DNA of 64,000 bases from Lepidurus packardi (lineage: Eukaryota > Arthropoda > Branchiopoda > Notostraca > Triopsidae): assembly GCA_023053545.1 (NCBI GenBank), contig JAKZAN010000001.1:2872565-2936564 (forward strand), written 5' to 3'. The first letter of the stretch is position 1; the number at the start of each line of letters is the position of its first letter. Below are positions 33,005 through 43,118 of the stretch, piece after piece. Made by a program: the position numbers and the translations under genes. The notes below the pieces were generated by a model. It saw nothing but the letters and a program-made list of their open reading frames with translations, was not told where the DNA came from and did not search any database.

Positions 33005-36000
33005 ATGACAACGAACCGGTTGTTGATACAGAATATAAGGAAGAGCTACCAACAACTTACCGAACTGATCCGCGAGGCCACGAGCAAGGGAACAAGCACA
33101 GTCGTAGCGATAGAACCACCACAGAACCTAACATGTTCAAGTTTCGGAAGCTTCGAATTGATCAGACCCCCCCTCAGCTACAAAGGAGTGCTACTCCTCC
33201 AAAAGAGGGATAGCCCTTTTTACATAATGGAAATATCAGAACTGTATGTGGCACTGAAATTACCCAGAACTAGCACCCATTGCATAACCATCATTGCACT
33301 TTACCGGAGACATACGGCTGATACTACAAATCTACTTTCCGAAGTTTGGAAGAAATATGGTCAAGACGACTGTATGGTTGTCACCGGGGACTTTAATGCC
33401 CATCACTGGTTGTGGGAGGACAAAGCCGCGGACCTTGCGGGTACGCAGCTTTATAACTTTGTTACGGAACATGGTCTCACATTGTTAAACACGTGGAACA
33501 CACCAACTTTCCTCAACGAACGTGGGCATATGTCTACCATAGACCTCACGTGGGTATCTGCGAACCTAAGTACACAAGTCGAGTGGAGCATGTTAAACGA
33601 CGACGTGTACTACAATGAGTCCGATCACAAGGCAATTGCTCTCCTATTCACAACGTACGTTCCCCGCAAGGACAAGACCACGTGGTGCTACAGCAGGGCA
33701 AACTGGGGCAACCTAAGATCCTACATGTTGTCAAGGCTACTGAGTGCACGCTCGATGTTCTCGAACCTCTCAGACCCACAGGCGGTTGACACAGCGGTCG
33801 GAGCTCTCACCACGACCATTCAAGAGGCAATGCACATGCACATACCAACAAAATCAGATTCAACCCGGATTAAGCCGTGGTGGAATGGAGAACTTCGCAG
33901 ACTGAGAAAGGAAGCTTCAGCAGCGCTTCGGCTGTATCGCGCCGACAGGAATCCACAAAGCGAAAAGGTTTGGAAAACAAAACGTAACCTCTACCGCAAG
34001 CAAACCAGAGATCGGAAAGAACAATTTTGGATGGCGCAGATGAAGTCCTCTAGTTGTAAGACGTTATGGAACCTGGATCGATACCTGCGATCTAATAGCA
34101 ACAACCGATTCGAACAATTAAAGCAAGCAGATGGCAACCCTTTTCCTGACGTCAAATCCAAACTTAACTGCATGGCAACAAGCTTACTGAATGGGGTACC
34201 AGCTGACGGTACAGACAGGCCTGAAAAGTCGTCGCGTCATAAGATCATATCTAAGCAATTGAGAGCCTCCACTTCTGACGCGGAGTTTTCCTTTGGGGAA
34301 ATTACGGAGATTCTAAACGATCTACGACCCAACAAGGCGGCAGGAATGGACAACATACAGGCTATAGTCCTAAAAAGCACCTGGAAAATCATCGGTCCAT
34401 ATGTCCTGAACATCTTCAACGCTTCTCTTAGGCTAGGTCACTACCCTAATGCGTGGAAGACAGCAAAAATCATTCCACTCCCCAAGCCTGGAAAACCAAG
34501 TTACGAGAACGCCAAGAGCTTTCGTCCCATATCTCTCCTCCCAGTACTGGGGAAGTTATTAGAGAAAGCAATCGCAAATCGCCTCAAAGCGTTTCTAACG
34601 GAAAACAACGCGCTGTCTGACATGCAATGGGGATGCAGACCTGGCAGATCCACGACAGACGCGCTGGTCAATTTCACGGATTCGGTGCTCCAGAGCTTCG
34701 AAAATAGAAAGGTTCACACCGCGCTTCTACTCGACATAACGGGAGCCTTCGACAACGTCAACCATGCTAAACTCATTCAAGAACTTCGGAAACTTAAGTC
34801 CCCAGGCAACATAGTTTTGTGGATCGAAAGCTTCCTGAAACGCCGAAAATATTTCGTGGTCTTCAGAGATGACCAAAGCGATTTATTTTCATTAGCAAAA
34901 GGCGTACCTCAGGGATCACCGCTTTCTCCTCTACTGTTCTTGGTGTACATCGACAGCGCGTTGAGTATCATTAAAAGGAAGCGCCTAAATGTGCAGGCTT
35001 TTGTAGACGATCTCCTCCTTCACACGTCTGGTACCTCAAGTGAAACGAATGTTAAGCTGTTAGCCAACAACCTCAGTACACTCGTGAAGTGGGGGAAAAG
35101 GCTACATTTAGAGTTCGCAGAAAACAAAACTGAGCTAATCCACTTCTCCCGTAGACACAAGAAAGAAACGGCGCCGCTAAAATGGAACAATACTATCGTA
35201 CACCCAAAAGTCTCTGTGAGATACCTTGGCCTGATTTATGATAGTCGGCTAACCTGGAAACATCACGCTAACCATCAGGCAGCGCAGTGCTCCATGGCTC
35301 TTCAAAGGATGTCATCGCTGACTAAATTCTCAAAATCTGTTGAATGTAGACAGCTTCGCTCCATCTTCCAAGCATCAGTCCTGGCAAAAGCGCGGTATGC
35401 TTACCCCGCATGGTGTAACATTTCAACAGCCATGCTCAAACCCCTTGCCCACATCTATAGAAGGGGCCTGCTATGTATAACAGGTGCCCTTTCAACGACT
35501 ACCACTTCAGCCTTAGAGGTGGAGACGGAGCTGTTACCATTCGATCTGCTTCTTCAGAAAACTGCAGCCAAGTATTACGCCTCAAGGAAATGGACTGAGT
35601 GGCCTATCCCTGAAGACATTCCAAACCGCAAACGGTACACCAAGTGCCTAGAGAGAGCAAGGCAGTTTGCGGCTAAAGCCTGGTCGTCTCCGCCTGAATC
35701 ACTAAAAGTGGCTGTGATAGGCATCGAACGCTCAGTTATGGATCAGTGGTCAACCCGATGGGGTACGTGTAAGAGTCCACTTCATGATTTGCTAACAAAT
35801 CCTGGAAATCGAGGTATCACGTACACAAACCTCCCTCGAAGCACAATTTCAAAAATCATCCAACTGCGAACTACGCATTTCCCCACCAAGACCTACCTTA
35901 AACGTATTAAGAGAACTGATTCTGACCTGTGTACATGCCACGACCAAGATCGACAAGACCTCTCTCACCTCCTCTTCCACTGTCGTAAACTAAACAAGGA

Positions 36001-36130
36001 AAGAGCTATCCTCCTTCGCGAACTTAGCAGATCAAAAATCCACTTCAACGCCAGAGAAATGCTATCGAGAGAGAAGTCCTTTCCCGCCATCGTCACCTTC
36101 TTCAGGCATGCAGTGAAAGTATACGATTGA
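33005..36130 (+). CDS. I-group ORF2: APE endonuclease and reverse transcriptase (1041 aa), intact
   Basis: It has the same domain order and length as 16926-20051, with only a few residue differences (for example CITGALSTTTTS against SITGALSTTPTS). Endonuclease motifs are TGDFNAHHW and ESDHKA. RT motifs are RPISLLPVLGK, LLLDITGAFDNVNH, KGVPQGSPLSPLLF and FVDDLLL. The C-terminal Cys/His motif is present. Within the family it shares changes with the copy at 27692 (PEDIPNRKR), so those two are closer relatives. This is the best candidate in the window for a functional enzyme source. Confidence 0.93.
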   Translation: MTTNRLLIQNIRKSYQQLTELIREATSKGTSTVVAIEPPQNLTCSSFGSFELIRPPLSYKGVLLLQKRDSPFYIMEISELYVALKLPRTSTHCITIIALYRRHTADTTNLLSEVWKKYGQDDCMVVTGDFNAHHWLWEDKAADLAGTQLYNFVTEHGLTLLNTWNTPTFLNERGHMSTIDLTWVSANLSTQVEWSMLNDDVYYNESDHKAIALLFTTYVPRKDKTTWCYSRANWGNLRSYMLSRLLSARSMFSNLSDPQAVDTAVGALTTTIQEAMHMHIPTKSDSTRIKPWWNGELRRLRKEASAALRLYRADRNPQSEKVWKTKRNLYRKQTRDRKEQFWMAQMKSSSCKTLWNLDRYLRSNSNNRFEQLKQADGNPFPDVKSKLNCMATSLLNGVPADGTDRPEKSSRHKIISKQLRASTSDAEFSFGEITEILNDLRPNKAAGMDNIQAIVLKSTWKIIGPYVLNIFNASLRLGHYPNAWKTAKIIPLPKPGKPSYENAKSFRPISLLPVLGKLLEKAIANRLKAFLTENNALSDMQWGCRPGRSTTDALVNFTDSVLQSFENRKVHTALLLDITGAFDNVNHAKLIQELRKLKSPGNIVLWIESFLKRRKYFVVFRDDQSDLFSLAKGVPQGSPLSPLLFLVYIDSALSIIKRKRLNVQAFVDDLLLHTSGTSSETNVKLLANNLSTLVKWGKRLHLEFAENKTELIHFSRRHKKETAPLKWNNTIVHPKVSVRYLGLIYDSRLTWKHHANHQAAQCSMALQRMSSLTKFSKSVECRQLRSIFQASVLAKARYAYPAWCNISTAMLKPLAHIYRRGLLCITGALSTTTTSALEVETELLPFDLLLQKTAAKYYASRKWTEWPIPEDIPNRKRYTKCLERARQFAAKAWSSPPESLKVAVIGIERSVMDQWSTRWGTCKSPLHDLLTNPGNRGITYTNLPRSTISKIIQLRTTHFPTKTYLKRIKRTDSDLCTCHDQDRQDLSHLLFHCRKLNKERAILLRELSRSKIHFNAREMLSREKSFPAIVTFFRHAVKVYD

Positions 36131-36340
36131 CACAATCAAAGAGCGATGTTTTGTTTCCCTTCCCTCCTTACCCCCTGTTCCCTTTTCCTGTACACCCCCC
36201 CTGACAGGGTAGTATCTTGATGACTACCCGATATGTGACCCTTGTGCTGGGATTATTGACAATGCTTGTAAAAATCGTATGCTTGAAATATAGTGAACGG
36301 CAATAGGCGCGAGCCTACGCCGGTAAAAAGGAAAAAAAAA
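36131..36340 (+). other. 3' UTR with stem-loop and poly-A tail
   Basis: The stem GGGTAGT (36207-36213) pairs with ACTACCC (36223-36229). It is preceded by a short C-run, and the region ends in CCTACGCCGGTAAAAAGG plus a short poly-A. The arrangement matches the two sister copies; the C-run length differs between them. Confidence 0.65.
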
Positions 36341-37275
36341 ATGAATTACTGAATAAATTCATGCATTACTGATTTAATTCATGAATTACTGACTTATTTA
36401 ATGAATTACTGAATTAATTAAATAATTAATTAATTACTGACTTAATTAATTAGTTACTGACTTAATTAATTAATTACTGACTTCATTAATTAATTACTGA
36501 CTTAATTAATGATTTTCTGACTTGATTAATTATCTACTGACTTAATTCATGATTTACTGACTTAATTCATGATTTACTGACTTAATTCATGAATTACCGA
36601 CTTAATTCATGAATTACTGATTTAATTCACGAATTACTGAATAAATTCATGCATTACTGACTTAATTCATGAATTACTTACTTAATTAATTAATTACTGA
36701 ATTAATTAATTAATTACTGACTTAATTAATGAATTACTGACTTAATGAATTACTGACTTAATTAATTAATTACTGACTTTATTAATGAATTACTGACTTA
36801 GTTAATGAATTACTGACTTAGTTAATTAATTACTGACTTTATTAATGAATTACTGACTTAGTTAATGAATTACTGACTTAGTTAATAAACTACTGACTTA
36901 ATTTATGAATTACTGATTTAATTAATTAATTACTGAATTAATTAATTAATTACTGACTTAATTCATGAATTACTGACTTAATTCATGATTTACTGACTTA
37001 ATTATTGAATTAGTGACTTAATTCGTGAATTACTGACTTAATTCATGAATTACTGAATAAATTCATGAATTACTGAATAAATTCATGCACTACTGACTTA
37101 ATTCATGAATTACTGGCTTAATTCATGAATTACAGACTTAATTCCTGAATTACTGACTTAATTCATGAATTACTGACTTAATCCATGAATTACTGACTTA
37201 ATTCATGAATTACTGACTAAATTAATTAATTACTGACTTAATTAACGAATTACGGACTTAATTCATGAATTACTG
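36341..37275. repeat. Satellite block 6, 20-bp monomer variants
   Basis: The last 0.9 kb of the satellite field. It stops abruptly at 37275, where the BEL/Pao pol fragment begins. No gene was found. Confidence 0.95.
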
Positions 37276-37681
37276 AGGAACCTGATCGGGTCGAAAAGGC
37301 TGGCAATAATTCTGAGTAATTCTCTCTTTTTCGGTCTCACTGGTTTCTGCTTCACGCGAAAAGTGAATTCATCAGTTTCAGCGTCCCACCAGACCCCTAA
37401 GTTTCGTTCGACGGGAAGGTGATCCAAATCCAAATTCATTTGGGGATCCACTCGATCTTTGCAGGGAGAGAAGCCAGTACGGTGCGTGACGAAGATTTTC
37501 ACTTAGTTAACGGGAATCCGCCGCGAATAAGTACTTCCTTCAATTGACGGCAGATACGAACAGCTTCTTGCTCAGAAGGCATGGAGTCCAGGTAATCGTC
37601 GACATAGAAGTTTCTTTCAACTCGCGGTGGAATGTCGGGGTAAGTATTCGCTTGGTCCTGGGCAGTCTTCCGCAACACGTA
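37276..37681 (-). pseudogene. BEL/Pao pol fragment, downstream part
   Basis: On the minus strand this continues the RT after the Gypsy insertion: NFYVDDYLDSMPSEQEA (the Pao RT active site), then LDHLPVERNLGVWWDAETDEF, ending at LRIIASLFDPIRFL where the satellite begins. It is homologous to 47190-47540 of the plus-strand BEL element. There is a frame change between the YVDD part and the later part. It is the same copy as 43119-43758; the CGTA at 37678-37681 is one side of the Gypsy target duplication. Confidence 0.88.
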
Positions 37682-37929
37682 TGTAACGACCTCAGTGCGT
37701 AGGCTAAGACTCCTCTATTTGGCATTCACATACAGTATATATACACACCAGGACAAAGGGTCAATCAGGGAATATAGGTTAAGGAAGAGGTCAACGTCGT
37801 GTACCAAGAAGCGGGTCAGTAGTCAGTTCCTAGTACAATTAGAGAGGTCACTTTTGGTCAAGTCTCAGGAGTCACCCAGGGCAAAGGAACACAATTGCAT
37901 ATGGTTCATTTCATTTCTACCACACTACA
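37682..37929 (-). repeat. Gypsy 3' LTR (248 bp)
   Basis: On the minus strand the repeat runs TGTAGTGTGG...GGTCGTTACA. It differs from 42867-43114 at a single G/A site near 37904. A TATATATA motif lies inside. A purine-rich tract (AAGGGGGCGAG, 37930-37940) just upstream on the minus strand is the expected polypurine primer for plus-strand synthesis. Confidence 0.95.
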
Positions 37930-37938
37930 CTCGCCCCC

Positions 37939-40900
37939 TTAACAACTTTTAGCGTCTTTTTCTCGCGTTTCGTGGCATAAATCCAAGGGCTGTCCTGGTT
38001 CCACATATACCAGCCTTAATGGTGGCCGTCGAACTCGACAGCTCCTACGTGCAGGAATATTTTCGGTATCGGGACAAGTTGTTCCTAGCCCATTCTCATT
38101 CGGTAAAACATCCTCAGGGTCGTTTTCTGGAATGTTGGCTTCAGGTTCGTCATCCTTGCGTACACCTGCATCTTCACCATCGGTTTCGGGAATATTTGCT
38201 TCAGGTTCGTCTTCATTGCGTACAGTTTCATCTTCGCCATCGCTGTCCAAGACACACCAGTCATCATACAATTCCAGGAACTGTGGAGATGCAGGACGTT
38301 CTTGATTCACAGGGGTCACGCGTTCTGGCAAAATGGGCGTTTCTTCGGGCTCCTCGGCGTCGCGTGGCACTAGCACTTCTTCGTGCTCGTCTTCCGTCGT
38401 ACAAGGCTTGACATTATTAAAATGCACCACCTTGCGAGCACCAGTTACTTTGTTCTTTACCCTAAAGACTTCTTCGGATATTCTCTTGATGACGATAAAC
38501 GGCCCAACCCACGTCCTATGAAACTTCGGGGATTTTCCTCTTTTGGGGACAGGAGCATGCACCCACACATGGTCACCGACCCGTAAAGTTTTACCGGCAA
38601 CATCACGGTCATAATACTGTTTTTGCCTGACTCTAGCTGCAAGCAAACGTTGGTTGGCTTTCTCGTACACGTTTTTAAGATCCTGTTCTAAATTACTGGC
38701 ATACTCGGAAGCCGAAGTCCCGGTTTTAACCACATTTCCCGCGTGAAACACTACATCGGCCGGTAAAAGGAGTTCGCGTCACAAGTGAAGCTTTGAAGGG
38801 GTAAAATCTGTCGACGCTTGAATACCAGACCGATACGCTAGCAAGACTTTGGGCAGCATGCTATCCCACGTATCCTCTCCTTGGTCTAGAAGCTTACTCA
38901 ATCCGGCCAATATCGTCCGGTTCGCGCGCTCCACAAAACCATCACTTTGAGGATGGTACGGAGTCGTTCTGGTTTTCTGGATCTTCAAAATGTCGCATAC
39001 TTCCTTAAAAACGTTTCCAACAAAATTCCTACCTTGGTCCGTGTGCAACTGTTCCGGTGCGCCCCATCGACATACATACTCATTGAAGAATTTGTCGGCT
39101 ATTACTGAGGCCTCTTGTGTGGGAATAGGGTAAGCTTCGAGCCATTTCGTAAACAAATCCCCCACCACCAAAACGTATCGATTACCGCACACGGTTTCGG
39201 GCAGGGGACCCAAAATGTCCATAGCAACGATTTCGCCAGGACGCTTGGCATTCAAAGATCGCAACGGGGCGCGTCTCTTCTGTTGAGGCGGATTACTCTG
39301 TCCACAAGTAAAACATTTTTTGCACCAAGCCATAACGTCCTCTTGCATCTTAGGCCAGTAGAATCTTTGCCGCAATTTTGCTAAAGTCCGCGCGACACCC
39401 ATGTGTGCGGCCGTTTCCTCGTTGTGATAGGTTCTAAGAAGTGTCTCCACAACCTTCTTAGGCACCAAAGGGAGGAGGCGTTCCCCCTCTTCACTTGTCC
39501 ATTTTCTGTACAGCGTTTCGTCTTGCACGCACAACTTACTTCTCTGGACCCAATAACTCCTTAATGTTGAATTTAAACCTTGCGGCGATTTCGGAATGAC
39601 GTTTGGTGTCTTCAACCAACTGGACACTACGTTGAGGTCTTCATCGGTCTTCTGATGAAAGGTTATCGACGTCTCCGTGGTCTCCACGGTACTCACAACT
39701 GGGTCAGCCAATAGGTTGGAGCAGGGCATATCAGGGACATCTCCATCTTCTTCTTCTTCCAGATCCTCGGACTCGTCGTCTTGAATTCCACATTGAGTAC
39801 ATGGACGTCTTGACAACGCGTCCGCATTACCATGTTTTCTTCCTGGACGATGATCTATTTCAAATTGGTACGCAGCCATCAGTTGGAGCCACCGCAACAC
39901 TTGGCCGGAAGGATTTTTACACTTCTTCATCCATGCCACGGCACTGTTGTCGGTCCTAATCTTGAATGGCTTTCCCAAAAGGTAATGACTGAATTGTGTT
40001 AGCGCAAATTTAACGGCCAAAAGTTCTTTTCGTGTCACGCAGTACCTGGATTCCGCCCGAGACAACCCACGGCTTGCGAATGCCACAGGTCTTTCAACTC
40101 CATCAATATTTTGTGACAGAACAGCTCCCAAACCCACATTGCTTGCGTCGAAGTCCACCAGAAACGGTTTTGATAAATCAGGGAAAGCCAGGATGGGTGT
40201 CGACGTAAGCGCAGCTTTTAAAGCCTGGAATGCTTCTTCACAAACAGTGGACCATTCAAACTTAACCGTCGGCTCTGACAATTTGTAAAGTGGCTTTGCG
40301 ATGTTAGCAAAGTTTCGAACGAATCTTCTGTAGTACGACGCCAGTCCTAGGAATCGGGATACCTGATCCGCATTGATCGGTCTTGGCCATTCTGCAATGG
40401 CCCCGGTCTTCTCGGGATCCGTTTGTATACCATCCTGACTAACTACATGTCCAAGGAAGGTAACATTGTCTCGAAACAATTTGCATTTGCTCGGTTTTAT
40501 TTTCAAATTAGCATCTTGCAAGCGTTGACAAACTTCTTCCAGTCTCGCTAAGTGCTCTTCAAATGTTCGGCTGAAGATTACAATATCATCTAAGTAGATC
40601 AGGCAGACGCTCCATTGCAAACCCCTTAGGACGAGTTCCATGAGCCTTTGGAAACTACTTGGCCCATTGCATAAGCCAAAAGGCATGACGTTGAACTCGA
40701 ACAAACCCTGGGGCGTTTGGAATGCCGTTTTTGGTCGATCTTCGGTTTCAACTTCTAATTGGTAATAACCGCTTATCAGGTCCAGCGTAGAAAAATACTT
40801 TGCTCCCGCTAAAGCATCCAAAGTGTCGTCGATTCTGGGGAGAGGATACGCATCCTTGACTGTTACGTTATTCAGGCCCCGGTAGTCCACGCATAAGCGA

Positions 40901-42006
40901 AGAGTCCCGTCTTTCTTTTTCACCATGACTATGGGTGAACTCCAAGGGCTCGATGAAGGGGAAATGGCTCCTTGACCCAAGAGATCATGCACCATCGTAT
41001 CTAACTGCGGTTTCCAGTGCGCTGGGACTCTTCTGGGCTGTACCCGAACAGGGGGTTGTGTCCCCGTGTTAATGCGATGCTTGAAGTAGGTAGTTCTTCC
41101 CAAATCGCTCGAATGTAGCGACAAAATACTCTTGTGTCTTCTGAGGAAATTTTCCAACTGATGTTTCTGACTTACCGTTAGGGATTTAGATGGTTCTCCA
41201 AAAAGGGGAAGGTATGGGGCGTCAATTTCCTCGGTAGAATTAGGCTGTTTGTTGGTTGTAGTGCGCGATTCTGAAGTATGATCGATGCTTGTAGTTAATA
41301 GATCACTCACTTCCTCCCCCAATGGCGTAAATACTCTTACTCTGGTACCAGATTTAAGACGAACAGGCTTGTCCGTAACGTTCATAAGTCTTACAGGAAC
41401 ACGTCCGTTCCCAACAGTAACTAATGCCCGCGCAACAAATAACCCATCCGGGTCTATGTTGTTGGGCAATTTTTCTATCAGGCCTTGACCTGTGACTGAA
41501 CCTGGTATGCAAGTCATCACTAAAAGTTCATGTCGTGCTGGAATCACTGTTGTTTCCGCTACTTCGATGGCCACCTCTGGTGAAGCTTTTTCTTCCAAAA
41601 CCACTTGTTCGCTTCCAAACCGCAGTAGGTCGTCTTTAAAATCAATCGCCATTCCGAAGTATTTCAAAAAATCTCTGCCCAAAATGACTTCTTGGTTCAT
41701 GTCATCGGTAACGTAGGCATTAAACGTAAATGTTCTCTCGTTTATCACAAACGTAACGACAGTGCAACCCAAGATGTTCATAACTTGGCATCCCGCCTTC
41801 GCCGTTCTGACCCGAATGACCACCGGCAGAATACACAAATCTTGGACCAGATATGATTTAACTAATGTAATGTCTGATCCAGAATCCACAAGCATAGGGA
41901 CAACTGTTTTACCACAAAAACCTTTGACATAAGCGGCAATATTCACATGCGCAACGTCAAATTCCAAATCGGCCCCTTCATATCCGTGAACTGGAGTCGG
42001 AGCCAC
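37939..42006 (-). pseudogene. Gypsy Pol (protease, RT, RNase H, integrase), one in-frame stop
   Basis: The replication polyprotein is one frame from about 42006 to 37939, broken only by TGA at 38779-38781; the integrase frame resumes directly. In order: protease with VDSGSD (residue about 40), RT with LCVDYRGLN, MPFGLCNGPSSFQ and YLDD (471-474; 40585-40596), RNase H (FLVDFDASNVGLG, RTDNSA), integrase zinc-binding domain (YHNEETAAHMG...CFTCGQ), and integrase core (AMDILGPLP, TDQGRNFVGN, ERANRTI). After the stop is a C-terminal GPF-type module (WVGPFIVIK) and an acidic tail. Pol lies in the -1 frame relative to Gag, with a slippery site at 42024-42030. The stop falls at a position normally coding in relatives, so this copy probably lacks a full integrase. 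Confidence 0.93.
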
Positions 42007-42014
42007 GCTTCCAG

Positions 42015-42866
42015 TTAGTTGGAGTTTCCCTGGTTCTGCATACTGCCACTGGCCTTCTTTGGTTTGGTGTAGGTTGCTCGAAAATGGCCAGGTTCTCCAC
42101 AGTTAAAGCAGGTCCTCGGAGTGTTCCCCTTGTTGGCTGATCTACGCTGATTAAAAGAATTAGTTTTCAGTTCTTCCATAATTTTCTCGAAAGTGCCAAA
42201 TCGCTGCTCCATCATTTTCGCCATGTTGGCAAGCTTCTGGTCAACCGTACTTGACGCCATGGTTGCTACTTCAGCCTGTTCAGAAGACTCGAGGTCTGCT
42301 ACCATCTTCACTTTACGAAGTGCTTCTTGTTGGGCTCCTCTTTCGTATCCTCGGATCTTCTCTACAGCTGCATCCAAGGAAATATCTTTCATCCCATTCA
42401 GCTGCATTCGCAGTTCTCCCGGCTCCGTTGCATCGATAAGACGGCTTACTAACATTCGTTCTTGACTCACTGCATCCAACGATGGAAAAGCCTTCTTCAG
42501 GGTGTAGCGAAGCTGACGCGCGAATTCGGTCACGGAGTCCTTCGTGCCTCTACTCATAGTTTCAAATTTTCGCTGATACGTTATCACGTCCGTGTCTCGG
42601 AACATATCACTTATGGCTGCCACAGCACTGTCGTACTTAACTTGTAAATCACTGTCTAAAAGAGAGTACATTCTTTCCGCGCGTCCTCTTAATGACATTG
42701 CGAAATGTTCCACTTTCTGTGTTTCGTCCAAAACACTGAATTTAGCGTACCGCTCAAAGCGTCGGCACCACGCTTCCCACTCTTCTTCCGTGCCATCGGA
42801 AAAAAACTCCGGTGCGAATTTGGGAGAGCGTTTGTCAACGAGTTGAGGGTCTACCGACTGCGCCAT
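42015..42866 (-). CDS. Gypsy Gag (283 aa)
   Basis: The capsid/nucleocapsid protein runs from ATG at 42866 to TAA at 42015. The central region (EEWEAWCRRFERYAKF, VSQERMLVSRLIDA) resembles Gypsy/mag-type Gag. The C-terminal zinc knuckle reads CFNCGEPGHFRATY. The last cysteine of the CCHC motif is replaced by tyrosine, a one-base TGC-to-TAC type change that may weaken RNA binding. The ATG is one base inside the end of the 5' LTR leader: ATGG overlaps the primer binding site, so there is essentially no 5' leader after the LTR. Confidence 0.9.
   Translation of the reverse strand: MAQSVDPQLVDKRSPKFAPEFFSDGTEEEWEAWCRRFERYAKFSVLDETQKVEHFAMSLRGRAERMYSLLDSDLQVKYDSAVAAISDMFRDTDVITYQRKFETMSRGTKDSVTEFARQLRYTLKKAFPSLDAVSQERMLVSRLIDATEPGELRMQLNGMKDISLDAAVEKIRGYERGAQQEALRKVKMVADLESSEQAEVATMASSTVDQKLANMAKMMEQRFGTFEKIMEELKTNSFNQRRSANKGNTPRTCFNCGEPGHFRATYTKPKKASGSMQNQGNSN
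42024..42030 (-). promoter_or_regulatory. -1 ribosomal frameshift heptamer GGGAAAC
   Basis: On the minus strand the Gag frame reads CAG GGA AAC TCC AAC TAA, so the heptamer is G_GGA_AAC, a canonical X_XXY_YYZ slippery site. A slip of -1 here enters the open Pol frame three codons before the Gag stop. Location and phase fit; a downstream structure was not evaluated. Confidence 0.75.
42855..42866 (-). promoter_or_regulatory. Gypsy primer binding site, tRNA-Ser type
   Basis: On the minus strand the LTR end ACA is followed by A and TGGCGCAGTCGG. This is complementary to a tRNA 3' end CCGACTGCGCCA as in some insect tRNA-Ser, recalled from family knowledge. The mag lineage is known to use a serine tRNA. 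The site overlaps the gag start codon. Confidence 0.6.
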
Positions 42867-43114
42867 TGTAACGACCTCAGTGCGTAGGCTAAGACTCCTC
42901 TATTTGGCATTCACATACAGTATATATACACACCAGGACAAAGGGTCAATCAGGGAATATAGGTTAAGGAAGAGGTCAACGTCGTGTACCAAGAAGCGGG
43001 TCAGTAGTCAGTTCCTAGTACAATTAGAGAGGTCACTTTTGGTCAAGTCTCAGGAGTCACCCAGGGCAAAGGAACACAATTGCATATAGTTCATTTCATT
43101 TCTACCACACTACA
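42867..43114 (-). repeat. Gypsy 5' LTR (248 bp)
   Basis: Partner of 37682-37929 with one mismatch (A in place of G near 43089). On the minus strand it starts TGTAGTGTGG and ends GTTACA. Outside it lies CGTA (43115-43118), the second half of the target duplication. Confidence 0.95.
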
Positions 43115-43118
43115 CGTA

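Larger units (their letters stand above)
31394..36340 (+). mobile_element. I-group non-LTR retrotransposon, full length
   Basis: This is the most complete member: 5' UTR (31394-31627), ORF1 (with one nonsense codon), intact ORF2, a 3' UTR with the family stem-loop, and a poly-A tail. The 5' end repeats TTCGCCATT twice (31394 and 31408), the second time in the motif AGTTCGCCATTTTGTGGCGG, shared with the start of the element at 57395. ATGAATTACTG flanks both sides (31383-31393 and 36341-36351). This fits a target duplication, but it is also the satellite unit. Confidence 0.92.
37682..43114 (-). mobile_element. Gypsy-class LTR retrotransposon (mag-like), nearly intact
   Basis: The 5433-bp element has two 248-bp LTRs differing at one base and the target duplication CGTA (37678-37681 and 43115-43118). 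Gag and Pol lie on the minus strand. It sits inside the RT of an older BEL/Pao copy; removing it with one CGTA rejoins the BEL frame at the conserved CNYVLR position. One nonsense codon in pol and one changed zinc-knuckle cysteine are the visible defects. The LTR identity indicates a recent insertion. Confidence 0.95.

Noticed and set aside
31383-36351. ATGAATTACTG as proof of a target duplication for the full-length I-group element
   Set aside because: The flanks match, but the same 11 bases occur in most satellite monomers, so the match is only weak evidence; the TTATTTACTG flanks of the 26271 element are stronger.
37695-37952. 85-codon open frame in the Gypsy LTR, repeated at 42880-43089
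   Set aside because: It is duplicated only because it lies in the LTR, begins at an arbitrary ATG, and resembles nothing; an LTR-encoded protein is unlikely.
38779-38781. In-frame TGA in Gypsy pol as programmed recoding
   Set aside because: It falls within the integrase, where relatives have a sense codon, with no sign of a recoding context; a nonsense mutation is simpler.
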